Of a stretch of 34,468 nt of DNA, positions 6,912-14,840 are shown one piece after another. The DNA is from a bacterium (lineage in GTDB: Bacteria; Auribacterota; UBA3054): contig JAFZXZ010000019.1 in NCBI GenBank assembly GCA_017616555.1, forward strand, positions 1-34,468, given 5' to 3'. The position numbers were made by a program, and so were the translations under genes. The notes beneath the pieces are model-generated. The model did no database searches. It was not told the DNA's origin and saw only the letters and a list, made by a program, of their open reading frames with translations. Positions within the stretch are counted from its first letter, which is position 1. Each line of letters starts with the position of its first letter.

Positions 6912-8756
6912 TTATCTCTGTTTAACTCTGTATTGGTGACGGATCGCAAGGAAGATGCCGATCAGGCAGACGATGGCGGGAACAAGCGCAATGTTGAAGA
7001 GCTTAAGATAGAAGCCCAGCTTTTCCTTGTCGCGGTTCAGATTCTTCCTGACCTGCTTCAGCTCTCTGGCGATCTGCTGGCGCTGGTTCTGGAACTCCTT
7101 GATCTTCTTCTCCTGCTCGGGGCTTATTATCATGCGCTGGGAATCGTCCTTCTGCTGCTGCAGTTCGAAGAGCTGACGCTGCAGATTCTCGTACTGCTGG
7201 GAAAGGGCCTGTTCCTTGGAGAGCCATTCGTTCTGGGCCTTCTTCTCGAGGTCCTGCACGACCGTAAAGGGCCTTTCGTAGCTGTCGCGGGCCCTGATGG
7301 CGATAAGATTCTGGTCGCCGCTGAGCTGGTTGATGGCGTTCAGGATAAGCGTGTAGTTGTTGTTGAGCGGCTGGTAGGCCTGCATGCCCATGAAGCCGAC
7401 GGTCCTTATATTGTACTGGTCGCAGAGTACGTCCACGTCGGCGAAGACCACGATCGTGTTGTCGCTCTCGGAATAGGAGAGCAAATTTGTCATGCCCTGA
7501 TAGGCGCTCTCAAATTGTCCGCTCACTTTCGCGACCATCGGGTAATTCTTGACGTCGGAATTGAAGTTCATCCTTAAGTCGCTGGCTTCCTGGAAGACTT
7601 CCGTTTTAGCGATGAGAGAGGCGGAAAGGCTGGTGGAGACAAGCGGCGTCAAGGTCGTCTTGGCGTCCTGCTTTTTAATGATGGCGCCCGTCAGGGGAAG
7701 CAGCATGCGGTCGAGCTGAGCCGTCATGATCTCGCTCCCGTTGAAGCATTCGCCGCTTGCGCTGATCCACAAAGGATTCTTCTCCTGGCCGCCGCTCTGG
7801 CTGCTTAAGATCGTGGGATGATCAAGGTCAGCCACGACTTTTTCGGGATCGACGGAAAAGCCCCATTTCTCGAAGAGCACGTTGGCGTCGGAAGCGCCGA
7901 ACGGCATGATGGGACTGTGCTCGTCCCTGTCGGCGGTGCACAAAGGATCGACGAAGAAGATGACTTTGCCGCCCTTCATGACGTACTGGTCAATGGCGAT
8001 CATCGTTTCGTCCGGCCAGGCTTTGGGATGCACGACCAGAAGGATGTCCACGCCGTCAAGGTTCACGGGGCTGTCGGGCTTGATGTTCTTGACGACGTAA
8101 TTGCGCTTCAGTTCGTTTACTATGATCCAGGGCTGGTTGACGCCCTTGGAATTGCGGCCGTACATGTCGTCCTTGTCGGTGCCCGTGATGGGAAGGGAGC
8201 TGATCACGCCGATGGTCTTCTTCTGCGGATTAAGCACCTGGTAGATCAGCTGGGAGACGTCGTACTCGAGATAGCGCTCACGGCTGATGTCAACGATCGG
8301 CAGAGCGGCGTTCTGGTCGAGCGCTTCCGCCACGATGCCGAAGTAGAAGTAGCCGTCGGCCGTCGGGTCGCTGCTGAAGCCCACTCGCTTCAGACCGTAT
8401 TTTAGCGCCCATTCCTCTTCGTCGGAGTCGAGCTTCGGATCAAGCACTTCCACTTTCACGCTGCCCTTGGAGGCATTCTCGTATTCCTTCAGGAGGTCCT
8501 TGACGCGCCCGGCGAAAGCCTTGATCTGGGAAGGCTGCCCTCTCAAACTGGAGGAATAGAAAAGTTTCAGCGTGACGTCCTGGTCGAGGTCGCTTAGCAT
8601 TTTTTTCGTGCCGTCCGTCAGACTGTAAGTTTTTGCCTCGGTAATGTCCCAGCGGAAATAAAGATTGGCGGCGACGAAATTCACGATGATAATAACCGCC
8701 AGCAGAGCTATGAGCCCTACTGCGGAAGTCAGAAATTTCTGGGAAAAGAAGTTCAT
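6912..8756 (-). CDS. GldG-like ABC transporter auxiliary protein
   Basis: The 614-residue protein has a membrane segment near each end (about residues 10-33 and 588-607) around a large extracytoplasmic region. The start (TDGTKKMLSDLDQDVTLKLFYS) and the segments VDILLVVHPKAWPDETMIAIDQYVMKGGKVIFFVDP and VVFADVDVLCDQYNIR match the GldG/ABC_transp_aux family. A Gln/Lys/Arg-rich coiled coil (about residues 510-585) precedes the last membrane segment. GldG is a component of the GldA-GldF-GldG transporter known from gliding Bacteroidetes, but many non-gliding bacteria carry homologues, and no other gliding genes are visible here. It lies ten bases after the permease gene and three before DUF4340. 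The cargo is unknown, so I do not assign the gld name. Confidence 0.9.
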   Translation of the reverse strand: MNFFSQKFLTSAVGLIALLAVIIIVNFVAANLYFRWDITEAKTYSLTDGTKKMLSDLDQDVTLKLFYSSSLRGQPSQIKAFAGRVKDLLKEYENASKGSVKVEVLDPKLDSDEEEWALKYGLKRVGFSSDPTADGYFYFGIVAEALDQNAALPIVDISRERYLEYDVSQLIYQVLNPQKKTIGVISSLPITGTDKDDMYGRNSKGVNQPWIIVNELKRNYVVKNIKPDSPVNLDGVDILLVVHPKAWPDETMIAIDQYVMKGGKVIFFVDPLCTADRDEHSPIMPFGASDANVLFEKWGFSVDPEKVVADLDHPTILSSQSGGQEKNPLWISASGECFNGSEIMTAQLDRMLLPLTGAIIKKQDAKTTLTPLVSTSLSASLIAKTEVFQEASDLRMNFNSDVKNYPMVAKVSGQFESAYQGMTNLLSYSESDNTIVVFADVDVLCDQYNIRTVGFMGMQAYQPLNNNYTLILNAINQLSGDQNLIAIRARDSYERPFTVVQDLEKKAQNEWLSKEQALSQQYENLQRQLFELQQQKDDSQRMIISPEQEKKIKEFQNQRQQIARELKQVRKNLNRDKEKLGFYLKLFNIALVPAIVCLIGIFLAIRHQYRVKQR

Positions 8757-8766
8757 ATGTTCTGCC

Positions 8767-9501
8767 TTAGGAAGCTTTGCGCGAAGTTAGGACCACCGAG
8801 CTGGCGGCCAGCATGAAAGTAATCAGCGAAGCGTAGTAGATGAGATCCCTGGAATCTATAACTCCGCGCTGCACGGAATCGAAGCGGTACATAAAGGAGA
8901 GTGAAGCGATGAAGTTGGCGACGCTCAGAGGAACAGTGGTTGCGAGCGCTTCCGTGACCGGGCCCCAGCCCGCTATCACGAAGAAGAGGCAGATGACCAG
9001 GCAGATAATGAACGCAACGACCTGGTTTCTGGTAAGGCTGGAAGCGAAGCTCCCGACCGCCAGATAACAGCCGGCCAGGAGGAAACTCCCGATGTAGCCC
9101 GCGATGATCTGGCCGATGTCAGGATTGCCAAGATAGCAGACCGTGATGACCATCGGGAAAGTCAGGGAAAGCGCGATGCCGATGAAGAGCCAGCCGGCCA
9201 GGAATTTTCCAAGGATGGCCTGCGGCAGCGTTACCGGCAGAGTTAATAAGAGCTCGATCGTTCTGGTGCGGCGCTCCTCCGCCCACATCCTCATGGCGAC
9301 CGCCGGGATAAGGAAGAGATACAGCCAGGGGTGCCAGACGAAGAACGTCCTAAGACTGGCGTCGTTGCTGTTGTAGAATTCGCCGAACTGGAAAGTGAAG
9401 AAACCGCAAAGGATCAGGAAAATAACGATGAAGACGTACGCCACCGGCGAACCGAAGTAGCCGCTCATCTCTCTTTTTATAATGCTGTATATCGTTCTCA
9501 T
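8767..9501 (-). CDS. ABC-2 type transporter permease (GldF-like)
   Basis: This 244-residue inner-membrane protein has about six hydrophobic segments, starting with VAYVFIVIFLILCGFFTF and ending with LITFMLAASSVVL. The segment AVAMRMWAEERRTRTIELLLTLPVT is the amphipathic coupling region characteristic of ABC-2 permeases of the NosY/GldF type. It starts one base after the ATPase gene stop (9503) and is followed by the GldG-like gene, so the ATPase, permease and auxiliary proteins would be made together. The permease probably forms the membrane pore driven by the ATPase encoded at 9503-10435. The substrate is unknown. Confidence 0.92.
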   Translation of the reverse strand: MRTIYSIIKREMSGYFGSPVAYVFIVIFLILCGFFTFQFGEFYNSNDASLRTFFVWHPWLYLFLIPAVAMRMWAEERRTRTIELLLTLPVTLPQAILGKFLAGWLFIGIALSLTFPMVITVCYLGNPDIGQIIAGYIGSFLLAGCYLAVGSFASSLTRNQVVAFIICLVICLFFVIAGWGPVTEALATTVPLSVANFIASLSFMYRFDSVQRGVIDSRDLIYYASLITFMLAASSVVLTSRKAS

Positions 9502-9502
9502 A

Positions 9503-10435
9503 TTACTGCCTCGTTATGTTGCGGAAGACTTCGTCAAGCCTGCCTTCCTCTACTGAGAACTGCGTATTACGCCAGTTGCGGCGCCTTATCTCCTCCGCGA
9601 CGGCGGGCGCTATGACGTTGCCGCCGGAAGGAAGCACTCTTATTACGATGGTGCCGTTCTCTTCTTTCAGGATCTCTGTAGCGGCAACGTTGGCCAGGCT
9701 CATGAAAGCGTTCTTAGCCTCCTCGGCGCTGACGTTGTCAAGGGAGAGCGTCACCGCCTCGTACAGGGAGGACTTGCGGCGCAGTTCACTTGGAGAGCCG
9801 TTCGCGACGATCTTGCCGTTGGCGATGATTATCGCCCTGGTGCAGACCGCGTCCACTTCCTCAAGGATGTGCGTGGAAAGGATGATGCACTTGTTCTCGG
9901 CCATGCCGGAGATCATGCGCCTGACTTCGAACTTCTGGTTCGGATCGAGTCCGTCCGTCGGTTCGTCCAGGATCAAAACGGGCGGATCGGGCAGGATCGC
10001 CTGTGCGAAGCAGACGCGCTGCTTGTAGCCTTTGCTCAAGGTATCGACGGTCTGGGGCAGGACTTTTTCCAAACTGCAGATCTCGACCGCCCTTTCAAAT
10101 TTCTTTTTCAATTCGGAACCCGTGAAGCCTCTCACTTCCGCGATGAACTTCAAGTATCCTTCCACGGTCATGTCGGGATAGACGGGAGCGTTCTCTGGAA
10201 GGTAGCCGATCTGACGGCGGGCGTTGAGGGAATCTTTGATGATGTCATGGCCGTTGATGACGGCCGTGCCTGAGCTCGGCGGGAAAAAGCCGGTCAGCAT
10301 GCGCATGGTCGTGCTCTTGCCGGCGCCGTTCGGCCCCAGGAAACCTAAGACTTCGCCTTTTTCGACTTCAAAGCTGATGTCGTCCACCGCCCTGAAGTTG
10401 CCGAAAAGCTTAATAAGATGTTGAACCTGAATCAT
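9503..10435 (-). CDS. ABC transporter ATP-binding protein (GldA-like)
   Basis: This 310-residue cytoplasmic ATPase carries all the expected motifs: Walker A GPNGAGKST (residues 34-42), the Q-loop region GYLPENAPVYPDMTV, the ABC signature variant LSKGYKQR (near 135) and Walker B LILDEPTDGLDP (near 155-166), with the switch His in STHILEEVD. The C-terminal ~90 residues form the extra domain common in ATPases that pair with ABC-2 permeases and end in VEEGRLDEVFRNIT. It is the first gene of the operon; a TGCTATAAT promoter and a small palindrome lie in the 84-base gap upstream. It would power the GldF-like permease encoded next. Confidence 0.94.
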   Translation of the reverse strand: MIQVQHLIKLFGNFRAVDDISFEVEKGEVLGFLGPNGAGKSTTMRMLTGFFPPSSGTAVINGHDIIKDSLNARRQIGYLPENAPVYPDMTVEGYLKFIAEVRGFTGSELKKKFERAVEICSLEKVLPQTVDTLSKGYKQRVCFAQAILPDPPVLILDEPTDGLDPNQKFEVRRMISGMAENKCIILSTHILEEVDAVCTRAIIIANGKIVANGSPSELRRKSSLYEAVTLSLDNVSAEEAKNAFMSLANVAATEILKEENGTIVIRVLPSGGNVIAPAVAEEIRRRNWRNTQFSVEEGRLDEVFRNITRQ

Positions 10436-10462
10436 GTTTGTTGATCGATAAGATTTAATGTA

Positions 10463-10477
10463 TTGTCATTTTGACAA
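10463..10477. promoter_or_regulatory. Operator-like palindrome upstream of the Gld-like operon
   Basis: TTGTCA-TTT-TGACAA is a perfect 6+6 inverted repeat located at and just after the expected transcription start of the promoter at 10484-10492. That position suits a repressor-binding site. No regulator gene is adjacent, so the identity of any binding protein is unknown. Confidence 0.45.
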
Positions 10478-10483
10478 AATGAA

Positions 10484-10492
10484 ATTATAGCA
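10484..10492 (-). promoter_or_regulatory. Extended -10 promoter of the Gld-like operon
   Basis: On the minus strand this reads TGCTATAAT, a perfect -10 hexamer with a TGn extension and no convincing -35. It lies about 50 bases upstream of the ATG at 10435, in the gap after tsaE. The tsaE side shows no clear terminator, so read-through from the upstream operon is also possible. Confidence 0.5.
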
Positions 10493-10519
10493 AAGGTTAT
10501 ACAAGCAAAAACTATGCCG

Positions 10520-10945
10520 CTAACTTGTCCGCAGTTTGGCTTCCCCTCGGGCGGAAAAATCTAACCACACAGCGTTCTTCGGGATAAGTTCCGGAAAGAG
10601 GTCGGCCCACTCCACTACGCAGATGCCGTCGCCGTAGCAGTACTCTTCCCAGCCGATGCCCCAGATCTCGTCTGTGCTTTTCAGGCGGTAAAAATCGAAG
10701 TGGTAAACGTAGGGCTTTTTGAAGCGGTATTCCTGGATGAGCGTGTAGGTCGGGCTGCCCAAAAAAAGCGTGTCCTCGCCCTGCAGGGCTTTTATCAAAC
10801 CCTTGACGAAAGTCGTCTTCCCGACGCCCAAATCGCCTCTCAAGCAGAGGATGTCGCCCGGCTCAAGGTGAGCCGCCAGCTTTTCGCCCTGCGCGATCGT
10901 CTCCTTCGCCGATCTAGCTTTGAAACTAAAATCAGAAATGCGCAT
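10520..10945 (-). CDS. tsaE: TsaE, ATPase of tRNA threonylcarbamoyladenosine (t6A) synthesis
   Basis: TsaE is the small ATPase that, with TsaB and TsaD, helps transfer the threonylcarbamoyl group to A37 of tRNAs decoding ANN codons. The 141-residue length is normal. Diagnostic motifs are all present: the P-loop GDLGVGKTT (37-45), the switch-like SPTYTLIQEY, HFDFYRL and VVEWADLFPELIP. The ATG at 10945 lies 14 bases inside the end of thiL, indicating coupled translation. It is the last gene of the operon that begins with the two GH2 genes; thiL next to tsaE is a plausible housekeeping pairing. The other t6A genes are not in this window. Confidence 0.95.
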   Translation of the reverse strand: MRISDFSFKARSAKETIAQGEKLAAHLEPGDILCLRGDLGVGKTTFVKGLIKALQGEDTLFLGSPTYTLIQEYRFKKPYVYHFDFYRLKSTDEIWGIGWEEYCYGDGICVVEWADLFPELIPKNAVWLDFSARGEAKLRTS

Positions 10946-11822
10946 AGCCCGTCCATTTGTTCGCTTTTCCGTCTATCAGAAGCGGATGTTTGCCAGCTTT
11001 TGTCATTTCGCCCACCACGCTAAGTTTCAGCGAAAACTTTTTTTCAAAACGCTTTTGGAGCTGAGCGCTGAATTTGCTCTTCGGGACAGTCAGAAGCAGT
11101 TCGAAATCTTCCCCTCCCGTCGCGGCTTCTTTCAGGCTGCAATTGTCCGCGCAGGGAACACAATCTCCCGCGATCGACATTGAGAGTCCGCTGGCAAGCG
11201 CTAAACGTCTCCCGTCCTCGCAAAGTCCGTCGGAAAGATCCATCATGGCGTTGGGGGAAAGTTTTTCCCTAAGCCAGCGGGCCTCTTTTAATCTCGGCTC
11301 GAAAGTCAGGTGCCTGCCGCTTGCAAAAGTTTTACCCAGCGTTCCCGTGACCAGGACAAGGTCGCCCTCCCTGGCTCCGGACCTGAGAAGCGCTTTTCCT
11401 TTTTTGACTTTGCCGACGAGCGTCAGGGTAAGCGTCAGCGCTTCAGCCCTCACCGTGTCGCCGCCTATGATGGCAACGTTATATTTCTCCGCTTCAAGTC
11501 CCAGGGCGGTCATAAAGCGCTTTAGAAAGACATTAGAGGCCGTTTTGGGCGCGGCCAGGGATAGTATGCCCCAAAGTGGGATGCCGGCCATAGAGGCGAT
11601 GTCGCTCAAATTTACGGCCAGCAGTTTGTGAGCCAGAAGTTCCGGCTTTGTCCCCTTCAGGAAATGGGTGCCTTCGCAAAGCGTGTCGCAGGTCGCGATA
11701 AGATCCCATTTGTCGTTGTAGCGAAGCACGGCGCAATCGTCGCCGATGCCTTGCAATACCCCGCCGGAGGAATTTCCGGAAAAAAGGGAATTGGCCAAAT
11801 TGATAAGCTCTTGTTCCCGCAT
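10932..11822 (-). CDS. thiL: Thiamine-monophosphate kinase ThiL
   Basis: ThiL phosphorylates thiamine monophosphate to the active cofactor thiamine pyrophosphate using ATP. The 296-residue product is slightly short for the family (about 320) but holds the main motifs: GIGDDCAV (25-32), CDTLCEGTHF, VNLSDIASMAG, the metal-binding GGDT, MMDLSDGL and GGEDFELLLTV. It is cytoplasmic. The ATG is nine bases after the M16-like gene stop, and its 3' end overlaps tsaE by 14 bases. There is no room for a TPP riboswitch directly upstream, so expression follows the operon rather than thiamine-specific control at this spot. Confidence 0.95.
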   Translation of the reverse strand: MREQELINLANSLFSGNSSGGVLQGIGDDCAVLRYNDKWDLIATCDTLCEGTHFLKGTKPELLAHKLLAVNLSDIASMAGIPLWGILSLAAPKTASNVFLKRFMTALGLEAEKYNVAIIGGDTVRAEALTLTLTLVGKVKKGKALLRSGAREGDLVLVTGTLGKTFASGRHLTFEPRLKEARWLREKLSPNAMMDLSDGLCEDGRRLALASGLSMSIAGDCVPCADNCSLKEAATGGEDFELLLTVPKSKFSAQLQKRFEKKFSLKLSVVGEMTKAGKHPLLIDGKANKWTGYAHF

Positions 11823-11831
11823 AGTGGCAGC

Positions 11832-14444
11832 TTATTCCGCGGGCTTAACGATCACTTTGCGAAGAGCCCCGGCGCGCTTCAAATAGTTGCTTACGCTGGA
11901 AAGCTGCGTATTTCTCACGGCTTCCGCCAGGTCGCCGAAATCGTTGGTCGTGAAGAGCGCGGTATCGGCCGCCCTCCTGACGAAATCTTCTGAGCTCCTG
12001 GAGTAGAGCGCGGAAGCTTCGGCGGCGGAATTTCTGATGCTTTCGAATTTGGCGGGGTCAAGCAGGTCGGACCTGCTTTCAGTGCAGGCCTCGAAGAGCA
12101 GCTTCGAGCACTCGTCGATCAGTTCCGAATCAGTCTTCAAATAGAGAAAAGCGTAGCCCAGGGCGTAACCTTGGTAAGCTTTGAAGCCGCTTCCCAAAAC
12201 GGACTGACTGCCGTATTTTTCCCTCAGCTTAGCCAGGACGGAAGCGAGCGGGCGGCGCAGGGAATAAGAGACGAGATACGGCAGGGCCGGATCGTTCTCA
12301 AAGCCCGGCAGAGCCGTGCCTATGACCGCCATGCCGGTGCTCTCGGGAGCGTAGAAAACTTTCTCCTCTTCGCCTTCGGGAACTTCGTTCACCACGTCGG
12401 GCAGAAGCCGCGGGCGGGAAGGTCTCCTCTGGTTCTGGACTTTCTCGTTGCCCTTCATTAGGAAATCCTTCATTTCGGAATGAACAGCCATCAGGACGGC
12501 TTTTTCCTCGACGGGGCCGCTCACTATGATCTCGGTGTTGTCCGGCGTAATGTATTCCTTGTAGAAGGAAGCGACGTCCTTGGCTTTTATTCTCTCGAGC
12601 ACGAAAGGATTGCCGTAGCGGTCGAAAGCGAAAGGATGGTCCTTGAAAAGGAATGTGCGCATGAGCATCTCGGCGCTCTCTATGCTGTTCGTGTTCTCGA
12701 TGCTGGAGCGCGCCAGCGTTTTCTTCACCGCTTCTCCGACGCCGCTCTCCGTAAACTTCGGGTTTCCCCAGGAACGGCAGAGGTAAGGCAATAACTTCGT
12801 GAAATTGCGGGCCGGCACAATTGCTTCGAAGCCTATCACCTGAGGCTCGTTGATCGGCTCTACCTTCGCGCCGCATTCTTTCACGGCTTTGGAAAAAGCC
12901 TGCTGATCGCCGGCGCCCTGGGAAAGAAATTCCGAAAGCACGGCGAAGATCCCGTTGTTGAAAGTCTCTTCGTACCAGTTGCCGCCAAGGGATACGAAAG
13001 CGCAGCGCACGAGCGTCTCGTCTTCCCTTCTCTGGAAAAGCACCTCGGCCTGTCCCGGCAATATTCTTCTGTATGACTGGTAGCCTATATTTTCAAGTAT
13101 CTCGCGCTCGAGGCGCAGAAATTCCGCCGCTCTCGGCTCAATGATTTCCTCCGGATCACTCCAGCAGAGCGTAATGCAGGAAGGCGCGAGATTTTTTTCA
13201 GCATAGCTTCTCAGCTTTGCAGCTCTGAGATCGTTTATTACTTTGGCCTCCTCTTTCAATGAGAAGGGCCCTCTTCTTTCAATGACAGACCTGGAGAGCA
13301 TTTTGGAGAAACTGACTGGCTTGGCGCAGCGCGCGGCAAGCTCGGTCAAAAGAAGATCAGCTTCGCCCCTTACTTCTTCCTCGGAGAATTTCCTGCCGGC
13401 AAAAGAACGAATATGTCCGCTCATTATGCTCTGGACTTTCGGGCGGTCTTGGGGCGGCGTTTCGCAAATAAACATCAAGGACACGCCTCCCAGTTCCGTT
13501 TCCCTTATGACGTTGACTTCCATTCTTCTCTGGAATTCCTCCGCCAGCTTTTTCTCCAATTCGCCGACGCCTTTTTCCAGCAAATTGGCCAATACGTCAG
13601 CTGCCGCTTTGTCTCTGGCGGAAGGACGCAGCGTCACGCCAAGGCAGACCAGGCTCTTCGTGCCTTTTGCGGTCTTCATGGAAAGTCTGGGCGTTCCGTC
13701 GTCGCCAATAAGCACTCTGTCGTCCCTTATGAATATGCCTTCCGGAAGCGAAGCCAGACATTCCCCTGCCAGCTCTTCCAAGCCGCTGCCGAAAAGGCTT
13801 CCGACCAAAACGAAAGAAACGTTGCCGGAGACGAAGTGCGCCGCCATGTATTTTTTGAGGTCCTCTTTTTCTAATTTTTCCGCCTGCGCGGAATAACCGC
13901 ATTTAGGCACGGCTTCCATCATGGCTGGGAAGGCCGTGCGCCGCCAGAGATTTATGAGGGCGTTCTTTTCCTCACTCTCCGACCTCCTGAGATAAGCGAC
14001 CGTTTCTTGCTTCAGTTTCGCAAACTCTTCATCATCTATGTCACGCTCTTTGATGATCGTGAAGAGCGCCTTCACAGCCGCTTTGACTTGTTCCTTCAAG
14101 CCTGTCACTACGACGAAGACCGCGTCGCGCTCCAGAATCACTTCGCACTCCGTTTCCGGGAAAGCGCAGTCCGGTTTCAAGCGCTCCTGATCGAGCCTTT
14201 TTCTCAGCCATTCAGTCATGGTGAAGGCCAAGCCGCTGCCAAGGAGGTTCCCTTCTCCGGAAACGCCGCCGCCGAATGAGACCGTCACCGCGGTCTCGGG
14301 ATTCCCAGGAAGATCGGCGCTTATGATCGTCGCGCCAAGGTCGCTTACTGAGCTGCTGACAGAACAGACCGGAAGGAACGCCTCCTCCCCCATCAGGAGA
14401 GAAGCCGCGAAAAGCAGAAAAACTAGTCCCTTTGCGAACTTCAT
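11832..14444 (-). CDS. Secreted M16 (insulinase/pitrilysin) family protein lacking the zinc motif
   Basis: The 870-residue product has a signal peptide (GLVFLLFAASLLMG, cleavage near residue 19) and the two-fold M16 architecture in one chain. M16_C-like segments are recognisable, for example LKKYMAAHFVSGNVSFVLVG in the first half and AKDVASFYKEYITPDNTEIIVSG in the second. The active-site motif HxxEH is absent: the expected place (family pattern GLAHFLEH) reads GLAFTMTEWL at residues 71-80, and the matching place in the second half reads GIFAVLSEFL. It is therefore probably not a zinc protease by itself. It may be a structural or chaperone-like subunit, as in pairs where one M16 partner is inactive. 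Its ATG overlaps the HIT gene stop (ATGA). No active M16 partner is in the window. Confidence 0.87.
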   Translation of the reverse strand: MKFAKGLVFLLFAASLLMGEEAFLPVCSVSSSVSDLGATIISADLPGNPETAVTVSFGGGVSGEGNLLGSGLAFTMTEWLRKRLDQERLKPDCAFPETECEVILERDAVFVVVTGLKEQVKAAVKALFTIIKERDIDDEEFAKLKQETVAYLRRSESEEKNALINLWRRTAFPAMMEAVPKCGYSAQAEKLEKEDLKKYMAAHFVSGNVSFVLVGSLFGSGLEELAGECLASLPEGIFIRDDRVLIGDDGTPRLSMKTAKGTKSLVCLGVTLRPSARDKAAADVLANLLEKGVGELEKKLAEEFQRRMEVNVIRETELGGVSLMFICETPPQDRPKVQSIMSGHIRSFAGRKFSEEEVRGEADLLLTELAARCAKPVSFSKMLSRSVIERRGPFSLKEEAKVINDLRAAKLRSYAEKNLAPSCITLCWSDPEEIIEPRAAEFLRLEREILENIGYQSYRRILPGQAEVLFQRREDETLVRCAFVSLGGNWYEETFNNGIFAVLSEFLSQGAGDQQAFSKAVKECGAKVEPINEPQVIGFEAIVPARNFTKLLPYLCRSWGNPKFTESGVGEAVKKTLARSSIENTNSIESAEMLMRTFLFKDHPFAFDRYGNPFVLERIKAKDVASFYKEYITPDNTEIIVSGPVEEKAVLMAVHSEMKDFLMKGNEKVQNQRRPSRPRLLPDVVNEVPEGEEEKVFYAPESTGMAVIGTALPGFENDPALPYLVSYSLRRPLASVLAKLREKYGSQSVLGSGFKAYQGYALGYAFLYLKTDSELIDECSKLLFEACTESRSDLLDPAKFESIRNSAAEASALYSRSSEDFVRRAADTALFTTNDFGDLAEAVRNTQLSSVSNYLKRAGALRKVIVKPAE

Positions 14445-14839
14445 TTCAATTTGCCAAGGATCTCTTCAGCTTGTTCTTTGGAAAGCGAGCCGGCGGGCGG
14501 GAACTTGTAGCCGTCGCCAGCGAATCTGGGAATGATGTGCCAGTGGCAGTGATGGACGGATTGTCCGGCCGCTTCGCCGTTGTTGATAAGAATGTTGACG
14601 CCGTCGCAGGGCAGCTTCTCCTTCAAAAGGGAGGCAATTTTCTGAACGAGATCCAGGACGGGATAGAGGTCCTTGGGATCAGCTTCGAAAATATTGGCGA
14701 TGTGCTTTTTCGGCAGCACGAGCGTGTGCCCGGGAGAAAGGGGGCCTATGTCTAAGAAAGCATAGGCCTCCTTGGTCTCCGCGACTTTGTAGGAGGGTAT
14801 CTCCCCTTTTATGATCTTGCAGAAGATGCAATTTTCCAT
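14441..14839 (-). CDS. HIT family protein (HINT-like nucleotide hydrolase)
   Basis: A small HINT-type histidine triad protein, a cytoplasmic hydrolase of nucleoside phosphoramidates and related adenylated compounds. The triad is HCHWH (His97, His99, His101) followed by IIPR; the N-terminus MENCIFCKIIKGEIPS and GPLSPGHTLVLPKKH near residue 32 are standard. Cys4 and Cys7 could bind zinc, as in many bacterial HINT proteins. I start at the ATG at 14839, preceded by a GGGGA ribosome site; a TTG four codons upstream (14851) would overlap the GH2 stop and has no such site. The stop overlaps the M16-like start (ATGA). A second, longer HIT gene lies at 21189-21740. Confidence 0.94.
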   Translation of the reverse strand: MENCIFCKIIKGEIPSYKVAETKEAYAFLDIGPLSPGHTLVLPKKHIANIFEADPKDLYPVLDLVQKIASLLKEKLPCDGVNILINNGEAAGQSVHHCHWHIIPRFAGDGYKFPPAGSLSKEQAEEILGKLK

Positions 14840-14840
14840 T

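Noticed and set aside
10436..10519. Terminator at the end of tsaE
   Set aside because: The gap has a promoter and a 6+6 palindrome but no stem followed by a T-tract on the minus strand.
11823..11831. TPP riboswitch before thiL
   Set aside because: Only nine bases separate thiL from the preceding gene.
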